Source of the DNA: Bacteroidales bacterium
Lineage (GTDB): Bacteria; Bacteroidota; Bacteroidia; Bacteroidales; UBA932
Reading direction: 5' to 3'
Length of the DNA stretch: 12,717 nucleotides
Assembly (NCBI GenBank): GCA_017555925.1
Contig: JAFZFL010000026.1
Location: forward strand, 1-12,717
Numbering within the stretch: position 1 is the first letter of the stretch; each line of letters starts with the position of its first letter. The notes under the pieces were generated by a model. The model ran no database searches, had not been told where the DNA came from, and worked only from the letters and a program-made list of their open reading frames with translations. The translations under genes and the position numbers were made by a program. Below, in pieces: positions 7,153 through 12,717 of the stretch.

Positions 7153-7698
7153 ATGGAAAGAATAAAGGTACACGATAAATATTTTAAGATGTATATGCCT
7201 TTTGAGAAGATTGAAGAATCTGTACAAAAGGTTGCTGACCAACTTAATAATGACTTGAAAGATATTGATACGCCAATTTTCTTGAGCGTATTGAACGGTT
7301 CCTTTATGTTTACTGCATCTCTTATGCAAAAAGTAAACTTCCAATGTGACATTGTGTTTATAAAGCTTGCCTCTTATGAGGGAACACAATCTACCGGAAA
7401 TGTGAAACAGATAATGGGACTTTCAAAGAGTGTTGAGGGACGTACTGTAGTTGTAATAGAGGATATAGTGGATACAGGAGGAACTATAGAGGAGTTGCAT
7501 AAGATTCTTACAAATGCCGGAGCTGCAGATGTTAAAATATGTACCCTTATGTACAAACCCGGCTCATATTCAAAAGATATACCTGTAGATTATATAGCCA
7601 ATTCCATCCCTAATGATTTCATTGTTGGATATGGCCTTGATTATAACCAACTTGGACGACAATATAAAGATATATACGTAATAGACGAACAACAATAA
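7153..7698 (+). CDS. hpt: Hypoxanthine phosphoribosyltransferase
   Basis: This cytoplasmic salvage enzyme makes IMP (and often GMP) from hypoxanthine or guanine and PRPP. The 181-residue protein carries the PRPP-binding signature VVVIEDIVDTGGTI (99-112) with acidic residues E103, D104 and D107. It also has loop LNGSFMF (47-53), the flexible loop SYEGTQSTGN (74-83) and the C-terminal segment DFIVGYGLDYN (155-165) that stacks on the base. Length is normal. A TTG at 7132 would extend the protein by seven residues, but the ATG at 7153 fits the family start and the promoter spacing better. It is first in the run hpt-adk-obgE-PAP2-lplA, with adk 3 bases after its stop. Exact base preference (hypoxanthine versus guanine or xanthine) cannot be read from the sequence. 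Confidence 0.95.
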   Translation: MERIKVHDKYFKMYMPFEKIEESVQKVADQLNNDLKDIDTPIFLSVLNGSFMFTASLMQKVNFQCDIVFIKLASYEGTQSTGNVKQIMGLSKSVEGRTVVVIEDIVDTGGTIEELHKILTNAGAADVKICTLMYKPGSYSKDIPVDYIANSIPNDFIVGYGLDYNQLGRQYKDIYVIDEQQ

Positions 7699-7701
7699 AC
7701 A

Positions 7702-8268
7702 ATGAAATATTATATTTTGTTTGGCCCTCCGGGAGCTGGAAAAGGAACCCAGGCCAAAATTATGGTAGAGAAGTTCAATTTGCACCATGTTTCTACCGGT
7801 GACCTATTGAGAAAAGAGATTGCAAAGGGTTCTGAATTGGGCAAAATTGCCAAGGCTCTTATAGACAATGGAAACTTCGTTGACGACAGCATTGTTGAGC
7901 AAATGATTGAAAACGAGATAGATAACAACCCTTCAGTAAATGGCTTTATCCTTGACGGTTTTCCAAGAACCATTGCTCAAGCAGAGTCTCTTGACAAGAT
8001 GCTTGAAAGAAGGTCTAATGAAGTAACCAAAGTATTGTCAATTATCATTAGTGACCAGATGGTGTTTGAGCGTATTCAACACAGAGCCAACATTGAGGGT
8101 CGTAAAGATGATGCCAATGCAGAAACCATCCAGAACAGAATAAACACTTACCATAAGAAAACCGAGCCGCTCATTGACTTCTACAAGAAACAAGGCAAAT
8201 ACAATGAAATTTGCGGAGAGGGTACTGTAGAGGAGATTTTTGAAAAAATTGCAGTTTTGGCAAACTAA
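7702..8268 (+). CDS. adk: Adenylate kinase, short form
   Basis: Adk catalyses AMP + ATP = 2 ADP and supplies ADP for nucleotide synthesis. The 188-residue protein has the P-loop GPPGAGKGTQ (8-17) and the AMP-site stretch STGDLLR (31-37). It also has DGFPRT (85-90) and, near the lid, an arginine-bearing segment EGRKDD (132-137). The LID is the short type: there is no insertion and no zinc-binding cysteine set, as expected for a protein of about 190 residues. The start lies 3 bases after the hpt stop and obgE begins 12 bases after its own stop, so it is in the same transcript. Pairing with hpt makes sense because both handle purine nucleotides. Confidence 0.97.
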   Translation: MKYYILFGPPGAGKGTQAKIMVEKFNLHHVSTGDLLRKEIAKGSELGKIAKALIDNGNFVDDSIVEQMIENEIDNNPSVNGFILDGFPRTIAQAESLDKMLERRSNEVTKVLSIIISDQMVFERIQHRANIEGRKDDANAETIQNRINTYHKKTEPLIDFYKKQGKYNEICGEGTVEEIFEKIAVLAN

Positions 8269-8280
8269 TAAATTCAGACT

Positions 8281-9282
8281 ATGGGAAATTCAAATTTTGT
8301 GGATTATGTAAAACTCTTCCTTGCTTCCGGTGACGGAGGCAACGGCTCTACCCACATGCGTAGGGAAAAATATATACCTAAAGGTGGTCCCGACGGAGGA
8401 GATGGAGGTCGTGGAGGCCATATCATTCTCAGAGGTAATCCACAATATTGGACTCTCATACATCTGAAATACCGCAAGCATATAAAAGCAGAGCCGGGTG
8501 AAAGCGGAAGCGGTGCATTGTGCAAAGGCGCCAATGGAAAGGACATATATCTTGAAGTGCCTCTTGGAACCGTAGCCAAAGATGCGGAGACCGGCGAAGT
8601 ACTCTTTGAGATAACAGAGCCCGGTGAAGAGAGGATTATTGTAAAGGGAGGCCGTGGAGGACTTGGTAACGCAAACTTCAAAACTTCAACCAACCAGACC
8701 CCACGCTTTGCCCAGCCTGGTGAAGAGCATGTGGAAGGATGGTTTATCCTTGAACTTAAAATTCTTGCTGATGTAGGTCTGGTAGGCTTTCCAAATGCCG
8801 GGAAATCAACACTGCTTTCAACCGTATCAGCAGCCAAGCCAAAGATTGCAGACTACGCCTTTACCACACTTGAGCCAAGTATTGGAATAGTGAACTACTA
8901 TGACGACAAATCCTTTGTAATGGCAGACATCCCAGGCATAATTGAGGGAGCAGCCGAAGGTAAAGGATTGGGGCACAGGTTTTTGAGGCATATAGAAAGA
9001 AACTCTATACTTCTCTTCCTCATACCTGCAGACAGCAAGGAGATTAAGGATGAGTATAAGATATTGTTAAAAGAACTTAAAAAGTTCAATCCTGAGCTAT
9101 TGAACAAACAGCGTATTCTTGCAATTTCAAAATCAGATATGCTTGATGATGAACTTAAGAAGGAGATTCGCAGGCATCTTCCAAGAAAGATACCTCATAT
9201 CTTCATTTCATCAGTAGCCAACGAGGGTATTAAAGAGTTGAAAGACCTCATCTGGAAGATCCTTAATGAGGATAATTTCTAA
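8281..9282 (+). CDS. obgE: GTPase ObgE/CgtA, ribosome assembly
   Basis: Obg proteins are essential GTPases that act on the large ribosomal subunit and in stress responses. The 333-residue protein has the glycine-rich Obg fold at 1-158, with repeated GG-containing turns such as [12 protein letters not shown] (35-46). The GTPase domain carries G1 GFPNAGKST (169-177), switch I around FTTLEP (194-199), G3 DIPG (216-219), G4 SKSD (283-286) and G5 SSVANEG (310-316). G4 has Ser in place of the usual Asn of NKxD. I believe this is common in Bacteroidota Obg and still compatible with guanine binding. The protein stops soon after the GTPase domain and lacks the long C-terminal tail of E. coli ObgE (about 390 residues). 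It lies 12 bases after adk and 32 before the PAP2 gene. Confidence 0.96.
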   Translation: MGNSNFVDYVKLFLASGDGGNGSTHMRREKYIPKGGPDGGDGGRGGHIILRGNPQYWTLIHLKYRKHIKAEPGESGSGALCKGANGKDIYLEVPLGTVAKDAETGEVLFEITEPGEERIIVKGGRGGLGNANFKTSTNQTPRFAQPGEEHVEGWFILELKILADVGLVGFPNAGKSTLLSTVSAAKPKIADYAFTTLEPSIGIVNYYDDKSFVMADIPGIIEGAAEGKGLGHRFLRHIERNSILLFLIPADSKEIKDEYKILLKELKKFNPELLNKQRILAISKSDMLDDELKKEIRRHLPRKIPHIFISSVANEGIKELKDLIWKILNEDNF

Positions 9283-9314
9283 CCTCCGGTATAGCATACA
9301 CAAATCTTCAGGTT

Positions 9315-9932
9315 ATGTTGGAGGCAATAATAGAATTTGACAAGGAACTGATGTTGGCCATAAACGGATGCACCAACGCATTTCTTGATATATTTATGCC
9401 ATTCATCACCCACAGATATACAGGGATTCCAATATACATCGGACTCCTTGTTCTCATTATACACAAATGGAAAGGTGATGTAAAAACAATTGCTGTCATG
9501 ATCTCTGCAGTTGTGCTCACATTTGCCTTGTCAGACTCCCTGTCGGTAGCACTCTTCAAAGATACGGTACAGCGTCTTCGTCCGGGTTGGGACCCTCAGA
9601 TGGAACAATATGTAAGGATGCTCGAATATAAAGGGGGAAAATATGGTTTTGTATCAAGCCATGCCGCAAATCTGTTCGGACTCGCTACCATAACCTATCT
9701 CATACTGAAAAAGAGGTGGTTCACAATCTCAATATTTTCATTTGCGGCTGTTGTCGGTTATAGCAGGGTGTATGTTGGCAAGCACTACCCTCTTGATGTG
9801 ATTTGCGGTGCTATCTTTGGAGTTGCAGTAAGTTTCATAATATACAAACTTGTACTGTTGCTGTGTATGAAGCTCAATCTGCATCCTTGGGATAAGAGTA
9901 CAACTCAGGAGTGTTCCAATCAAACCCTCTGA
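9315..9932 (+). CDS. PAP2-family membrane phosphatase
   Basis: This is a membrane-bound acid phosphatase of the PAP2 superfamily, probably acting on a lipid phosphate or pyrophosphate at the outer face of the inner membrane. The 205-residue protein has several hydrophobic segments (about 36-50, 57-80, 117-131, 135-149 and 162-185). The three catalytic motifs are present: K82-x6-R89-P90, SSHA (114-117) with H116 in place of the canonical PSGH order, and S150-R151-x5-H157-x3-D161. The SSHA variant keeps the histidine. Candidate substrates are undecaprenyl pyrophosphate or phosphatidylglycerol phosphate; the sequence does not decide between them. It lies 32 bases after obgE, and lplA begins 4 bases after its stop, so it appears to share their transcript. 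Confidence 0.9.
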   Translation: MLEAIIEFDKELMLAINGCTNAFLDIFMPFITHRYTGIPIYIGLLVLIIHKWKGDVKTIAVMISAVVLTFALSDSLSVALFKDTVQRLRPGWDPQMEQYVRMLEYKGGKYGFVSSHAANLFGLATITYLILKKRWFTISIFSFAAVVGYSRVYVGKHYPLDVICGAIFGVAVSFIIYKLVLLLCMKLNLHPWDKSTTQECSNQTL

Positions 9933-9936
9933 AACA

Positions 9937-10953
9937 ATGCTATATATCAACGATATCAATACCGATCCATATTGGAATTTGGCAGCCGAAGAGTATCTTT
10001 TGAAACACTTCTCCCAACCTGTATTCAGGCTATGGCGCAACAGCAACGCCATTATTGTAGGCCACTATCAGAATACTCTTGCCGAAATTGACTACAACTA
10101 TGTAAAGGAGAATAATATAAAAGTAGTAAGAAGGCTGTCGGGAGGAGGAGCGGTATTTCATGATCTGGGGAACCTCAACTTTACATTTATTGAGCAGAAA
10201 AGTGAAATGGAGGAGAGCAGTGCAATGTTCCGCCGTTTTACAGCCCCAATTCTTGCAGCTCTTGACTCTCTTGGCGTAAAGGCAAGCATTGAGGGCCGGA
10301 ATGATCTTCTGATTGATGGCAAAAAGTTCTCAGGCAATGCAATATGCATCTACAAAGATCGCATTCTGCAACATGGCACACTATTGTTCAGTTCCAATAT
10401 GAGCAACCTTAGCCAGGCCCTTAAAAGCCGTCCGGAGAAATTCATTGGAAAAGCAGTACAATCAACACGCAGCCGGGTAACCAATATAAGCAGCCACCTG
10501 CCACGACCAATGACTATTGACCAGTTTCAGGAGTACCTTGGCTCATATATCTGCAACATATACAACAAAACGGAGAGGAGTTCCGAGAATGGAACAGAAA
10601 TAATACATTATAACTATACACCCGAAGATTTGGCTGCAATTGAGGAACTTCGCGATACAAAATATCTTCCCGACAGCTGGAACTTCGGTCACTCACCTGC
10701 CTACCAGCTCAACAATACAAGAAGATTCCCAGGCGGATTGATCGAGTTCTCCATTACCGCCAGGAATGGAATTATCAGAGAAATGGAGATTTACGGCGAC
10801 TACTTCTTCACACGCCCTACAGAAGAGTTTATAGAAGCCGTTACAGGCACTCCACATACAGAGCAAGCTGTATCATCACTCCTTGCCCAACTCCCTGTCA
10901 ATGAATATTTCAATGGAGTTACGCCAGAAGAACTGATTCAGTTGTTCTTTTAA
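9937..10953 (+). CDS. lplA: Lipoate-protein ligase A
   Basis: LplA activates free lipoate with ATP and attaches it to the E2 subunits of 2-oxoacid dehydrogenases and to the glycine cleavage H protein. The 338-residue protein has the lipoate/biotin ligase fold. RRLSGGGAVFHD is at 65-76, and RNDLLIDGKKFSGNA (121-135) contains the expected catalytic lysine K130. Residues after about 230 form the accessory C-terminal domain, so this looks like a complete two-domain enzyme able to make lipoyl-AMP and transfer it, and not an octanoyltransferase. The ATG lies 4 bases after the PAP2 stop. No plus-strand terminator with a T tract follows it: the hairpin at 10986-11007 has its T run on the other strand. 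Confidence 0.93.
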   Translation: MLYINDINTDPYWNLAAEEYLLKHFSQPVFRLWRNSNAIIVGHYQNTLAEIDYNYVKENNIKVVRRLSGGGAVFHDLGNLNFTFIEQKSEMEESSAMFRRFTAPILAALDSLGVKASIEGRNDLLIDGKKFSGNAICIYKDRILQHGTLLFSSNMSNLSQALKSRPEKFIGKAVQSTRSRVTNISSHLPRPMTIDQFQEYLGSYICNIYNKTERSSENGTEIIHYNYTPEDLAAIEELRDTKYLPDSWNFGHSPAYQLNNTRRFPGGLIEFSITARNGIIREMEIYGDYFFTRPTEEFIEAVTGTPHTEQAVSSLLAQLPVNEYFNGVTPEELIQLFF

Positions 10954-10976
10954 ATCTTTCCAACTGAACACTCCAT

Positions 10977-11007
10977 AAAAAAAAAGGGCGACCCATTTTG
11001 GTCGCCC
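10977..11007 (-). terminator. Rho-independent terminator of xerC-hpf
   Basis: GGGCGACC (10986-10993) and GGTCGCCC (11000-11007) form a perfect 8-bp GC-rich stem with a 6-base loop. On the minus strand it is followed by nine T residues (10985-10977). It starts 16 bases after the hpf stop, the classical position. On the plus strand no T tract follows, so it would stop lplA transcripts poorly. Confidence 0.88.
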
Positions 11008-11023
11008 AGATCTATCTGTCATT

Positions 11024-11317
11024 CTATTTTCCTGCTTTTTTCTCTTTGATTTTTACAATTTGTTCTTTTAAAACATCTACACAATCAACAATTGCATCTT
11101 CGAATGTTGATGCGTTCTTCTGGATGAATAAATCCTTACCCGGAATTGCAATCCTGATCTTTACATCTTTGTTTGCATTGTCAGGCAAGAGTGATAGAGT
11201 TACTTCCGCACTAATGATTTCATCGTAAAATTTATCAAGTTTACCCACTTTTTTCTCTACGAACTCCAACAATTTAACATCAGCGTCAAATTTTACCGAT
11301 TGAACTCTAATATCCAT
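11024..11317 (-). CDS. hpf: Ribosome hibernation-promoting factor, short form
   Basis: This protein resembles HPF/RaiA (YfiA), which bind the decoding region of the 30S subunit and keep idle ribosomes inactive in stationary phase or starvation. The 97-residue protein starts MDIRVQSVKFDADVKLLEFV and has the family's beta-alpha-beta-beta-beta-alpha layout. Its core includes ISAEVTLSLLPDN and KDVKIRIAIPGKDLFIQKNA, and it ends in a lysine-rich tail. It is the short type with no C-terminal dimerisation domain, so it cannot form 100S dimers in the long-HPF manner by itself. The ATG at 11317 is one base after the xerC stop. It is preceded by a perfect GGAGGT, which is unusual in this window. A strong terminator follows the gene. 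Confidence 0.93.
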   Translation of the reverse strand: MDIRVQSVKFDADVKLLEFVEKKVGKLDKFYDEIISAEVTLSLLPDNANKDVKIRIAIPGKDLFIQKNASTFEDAIVDCVDVLKEQIVKIKEKKAGK

Positions 11318-11318
11318 A

Positions 11319-12269
11319 TTACCTCCTTTTTTTTGCCCGTGGATGGGCGGTTATGTATATTTTTTTCAGCTGTTCAAAAGAGTTGTGCGTATAGACTTGC
11401 GTCGCCGCTAAAGATGAGTGACCCAGAACCTCCTTAATGCTGTTGAGACCTGCGCCATTATTCAAAAGATGCGTTGCAAAGGAGTGCCTCAAAATATGAG
11501 GAGAGATCTTTCCGCCAAACTCCTTGAAAGCTTTCAATTCCTCTTTAACCACTTCATTGACAAAAGCGGGATACAATGGTTCTCCCTTATCTGTCAAGAA
11601 GAATGAGTCAAAATTACAATCTTTGAAAGAACTGTTTCTTGTCTGTAAATATAGCTTAATTTTTTCATATAAACAATCAACAACGGGAATTTCTCTCTCT
11701 TTTGCCCCTTTTCCTACAAATTTTAATATATTTCTTGAAGGATCATAATTGTCAACGGTCAAATTTACAATCTCTGCCCTTCTCATTCCTGTTGTATAAA
11801 GCAGCCATATAATTGTCCGGTTGCGTATAGAATGGTAATCATCGCCTGTCCGGGAGTTAAGATATATATCAAGCGACTCCTTGGAATAGAAATGCGGCAA
11901 ACGGTGTTTCTCTCTGGGCCTGTATATCTTCTTTACCGGATTGCTCTCAATAACCCCCTCACGCATAAGGTATCTGCAAAAACTTCCTATACCGCTCAAA
12001 TGCAGATTTGCACTTCTGGGTGCAATGCCATCTTCCAACAGAGAGGCAACATAGCCCCTTATATTAAGGGCCGTAAGTAGAGTCCCTTGCTCAAGTTCCT
12101 CCTTTTCTGCCTCTTCAATACATTTCTCTTTTGGGGTTGACAACCCGTCCCATCCCATAATATACATGTAAAATTTCTCAACCGCATCACTATAAAGAGC
12201 TACCGTGCGCTCCGAATAGCGCCTCTGCACCCTTAAATACTCTACAAATTTTTTCATATATACAATCAT
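11319..12269 (-). CDS. xerC: Tyrosine recombinase XerC/XerD family
   Basis: This is a site-specific recombinase of the type that resolves chromosome dimers at dif. The 316-residue protein has an N-terminal SAM-like DNA-binding domain (about 5-105) and a C-terminal catalytic domain (about 125-305). Catalytic residues seen are R163 in TGMRRAE, K187 in VGKGAKER, H258 and R261 in SPHILRHSF, H284 in VLGHSS and the nucleophile Y293 in QVYTHNS. All are intact. The ATG at 12269 gives MIVYMKKF; a second ATG at 12257 would remove four residues and is nearly as likely. It precedes hpf by one base and they are surely co-transcribed. XerC versus XerD cannot be settled from sequence alone. The hpf linkage fits the Bacteroidota arrangement I recall, and no integron or phage context suggests otherwise. 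Confidence 0.92.
   Translation of the reverse strand: MIVYMKKFVEYLRVQRRYSERTVALYSDAVEKFYMYIMGWDGLSTPKEKCIEEAEKEELEQGTLLTALNIRGYVASLLEDGIAPRSANLHLSGIGSFCRYLMREGVIESNPVKKIYRPREKHRLPHFYSKESLDIYLNSRTGDDYHSIRNRTIIWLLYTTGMRRAEIVNLTVDNYDPSRNILKFVGKGAKEREIPVVDCLYEKIKLYLQTRNSSFKDCNFDSFFLTDKGEPLYPAFVNEVVKEELKAFKEFGGKISPHILRHSFATHLLNNGAGLNSIKEVLGHSSLAATQVYTHNSFEQLKKIYITAHPRAKKRR
11321..11326 (-). promoter_or_regulatory. Strong Shine-Dalgarno of hpf inside xerC's end
   Basis: The minus strand reads AAGGAGGTAATATG: GGAGGT at 11326-11321, three bases, then the hpf ATG. The same bases are the last two xerC codons (AGG AGG, Arg-Arg) and the first base of its TAA stop. No other gene start in the window has a comparable purine-rich core. 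A small GCCC/GGGC hairpin (11335-11348) lies just upstream in the transcript. Confidence 0.7.
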
Positions 12270-12290
12270 CAGACATTATTATAGGACAAT

Positions 12291-12355
12291 CCGCACTCTC
12301 CACTAAGATTCCTCCAAAGTTATAAAATTTTATGAAATAGTGGAGTAGTTTGCGG
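12291..12355. repeat. Nested inverted repeats in the xerC-feoAB gap
   Basis: CCGCA (12291-12295) and CTCCACTA (12298-12305) pair with TAGTGGAG (12338-12345) and TGCGG (12351-12355), giving 13 possible pairs with a small asymmetric internal loop. In the centre lies a second, perfect palindrome, ATAAAATTTTAT (12322-12333). The outer arms enclose the predicted xerC -7 element. This could be a regulatory site or an mRNA leader structure; no T tract follows on either strand, so it is not a typical terminator. Confidence 0.5.
12315..12322 (-). promoter_or_regulatory. Probable xerC-hpf promoter -7 element
   Basis: On the minus strand 12322-12315 reads TAACTTTG, a full TAnnTTTG match. No good -33 TTTG is seen at 19-21 bases. 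Transcription would start near 12308, leaving a leader of about 39 bases before the xerC ATG at 12269. Confidence 0.5.
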
Positions 12356-12363
12356 TTTTATCA

Positions 12364-12383
12364 AATACCCCATTGTAGGTATT
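12364..12383. promoter_or_regulatory. Possible operator before feoAB
   Basis: AATACC (12364-12369) and GGTATT (12378-12383) form a perfect 6+6 inverted repeat with 8 bases between. The right arm overlaps the likely -33 element of the feoAB promoter, a usual place for a repressor. It is not a recognisable classical Fur box, so an iron-responsive role is only inferred from the neighbour. Confidence 0.3.
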
Positions 12384-12412
12384 GACTGTAATGAGTTTTA
12401 GATGTTACTTTG
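12381..12412 (+). promoter_or_regulatory. Probable feoAB promoter
   Basis: ATTG (12381-12384) and TTACTTTG (12405-12412) are one-mismatch versions of the -33 TTTG and -7 TAnnTTTG elements, spaced by 20 bases. Transcription would start near 12419, a short leader of about 13 bases before the ATG at 12432. Confidence 0.4.
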
Positions 12413-12431
12413 CAGCACAATTTGGTTAGTT

Positions 12432-12717
12432 ATGCATTTGTCAGAGTTGAAGACCGGAGAATCCGGCATTATTATAAAGGTATTGGGACATGGAGGATTC
12501 CGCAGGAGAATTCTTGAGATGGGTTTTGTAAGGGGACAAAAGGTAACATCACTCCTTAATGCCCCGTTAAAAGATCCTATAAAGTATAAGATAATGGATT
12601 ATGAAGTCTCGTTGCGAAGAAGTGAAGCGGCAATGATAGAGATTGTACCTTATACCCAGGAGAATATCCTTGCCAATGAAAACAGGCCCAGCGGACAGGT
12701 TGAAAGCAGCAGCGTAG
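12432..12717 (+). CDS. feoB: FeoA-FeoB fusion, ferrous iron transporter (5' part)
   Basis: The gene runs off the window; 95 codons are visible. The ATG at 12432 opens MHLSELKTGESGIIIKVLGH, a FeoA (SH3-like) domain spanning residues 1-72. It continues with GGFRRRILEMGFVRGQKV (21-38), then LLNAPLKDPIKYKIMDYEVS (41-60) and LRRSEAAMIEIV (61-72). A polar linker rich in Asn, Glu and Ser (about 73-95) begins after it with the frame still open. In Bacteroidota FeoA is commonly fused to the N-terminus of FeoB, the inner-membrane GTPase-driven Fe(II) permease, and the linker here fits that. A stand-alone FeoA of about 75-95 residues is the alternative; the next few hundred bases would decide. It is divergent from xerC. 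Confidence 0.8.
   Translation, partial: MHLSELKTGESGIIIKVLGHGGFRRRILEMGFVRGQKVTSLLNAPLKDPIKYKIMDYEVSLRRSEAAMIEIVPYTQENILANENRPSGQVESSSV

Noticed and set aside
7057..7389. In-frame upstream extension of purE into the hpt coding region
   Set aside because: The family start is at 7056, the extension has no PurE homology by eye, and the purE promoter lies inside it.
8304..8837. A 177-codon minus-strand frame opposite obgE
   Set aside because: It is Pro/Ser-rich because it is the complement of the glycine-rich Obg domain; obgE is unmistakable on the plus strand.
12270..12431. A dif site or small gene in the xerC-feoAB gap
   Set aside because: The inverted repeats do not show the two 11-base XerC/XerD arms with a 6-base centre, and no frame of useful length or family likeness is present.
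1..12717. parS site near parAB
   Set aside because: Scanning by eye I found no CACGTG-centred palindrome resembling parS in the window; distant sites are common.
1..12717. tRNA, rRNA, CRISPR array, insertion sequence or prophage
   Set aside because: None was recognised; all larger stretches are explained by core genes on one strand or the other.

Overview
The window looks like the chromosome of a Bacteroidota bacterium, most likely order Bacteroidales. The evidence is: start regions without Shine-Dalgarno sequences and several promoter cores of the form TAnnTTTG; a parA-parB-DUF5683-lytic transglycosylase cluster; an hpt-adk-obgE cluster; a xerC-hpf pair; and a ferrous iron transporter that begins with a FeoA domain. 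All identifications come from reading motifs. No database search was run, and I do not name a genus. It reads as mostly core chromosome: I see no phage, transposon, CRISPR array, rRNA or tRNA.

Layout. (1) 1-149 is a short regulatory region, probably between divergent genes. (2) 150-4458 (+) is a tight operon: parA, parB, a DUF5683 membrane protein and an MltD-like LysM transglycosylase. It links chromosome segregation genes to envelope genes. (3) 4455-6455 (-) encodes a probable outer-membrane protein with a helix-hairpin-helix domain and a beta-rich C-terminus. It overlaps the transglycosylase gene tail to tail by 4 bases, and the likely terminator of the par operon lies inside its coding sequence. 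(4) 6544-7056 (-) is purE. Its promoter interlocks with the divergent hpt promoter at about 7072-7113. (5) 7153-10953 (+) is a compact run of hpt, adk, obgE, a PAP2 phosphatase and lplA. (6) 11024-12269 (-) is xerC-hpf. The last two xerC codons and its stop supply a perfect Shine-Dalgarno sequence for hpf, and a strong terminator follows hpf. (7) 12270-12431 is an intergenic region rich in inverted repeats. (8) 12432 to the end (+) is the start of a FeoA-FeoB fusion gene, cut by the window edge.

The genes are mainly housekeeping: segregation (ParA/ParB), dimer resolution (XerC), wall remodelling (MltD-like), purine synthesis and salvage (PurE, Hpt, Adk), ribosome assembly and hibernation (ObgE, HPF), lipoylation (LplA), lipid phosphate turnover (PAP2) and iron uptake (FeoAB). 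I did not find a clearly new multigene system. The points most worth following are regulatory: the interlocked purE/hpt promoters, the terminator hidden inside a convergent gene, and the lone strong Shine-Dalgarno sequence in front of a ribosome hibernation factor. The two proteins of unknown function (DUF5683 and the HhH-barrel protein) are the best protein targets.
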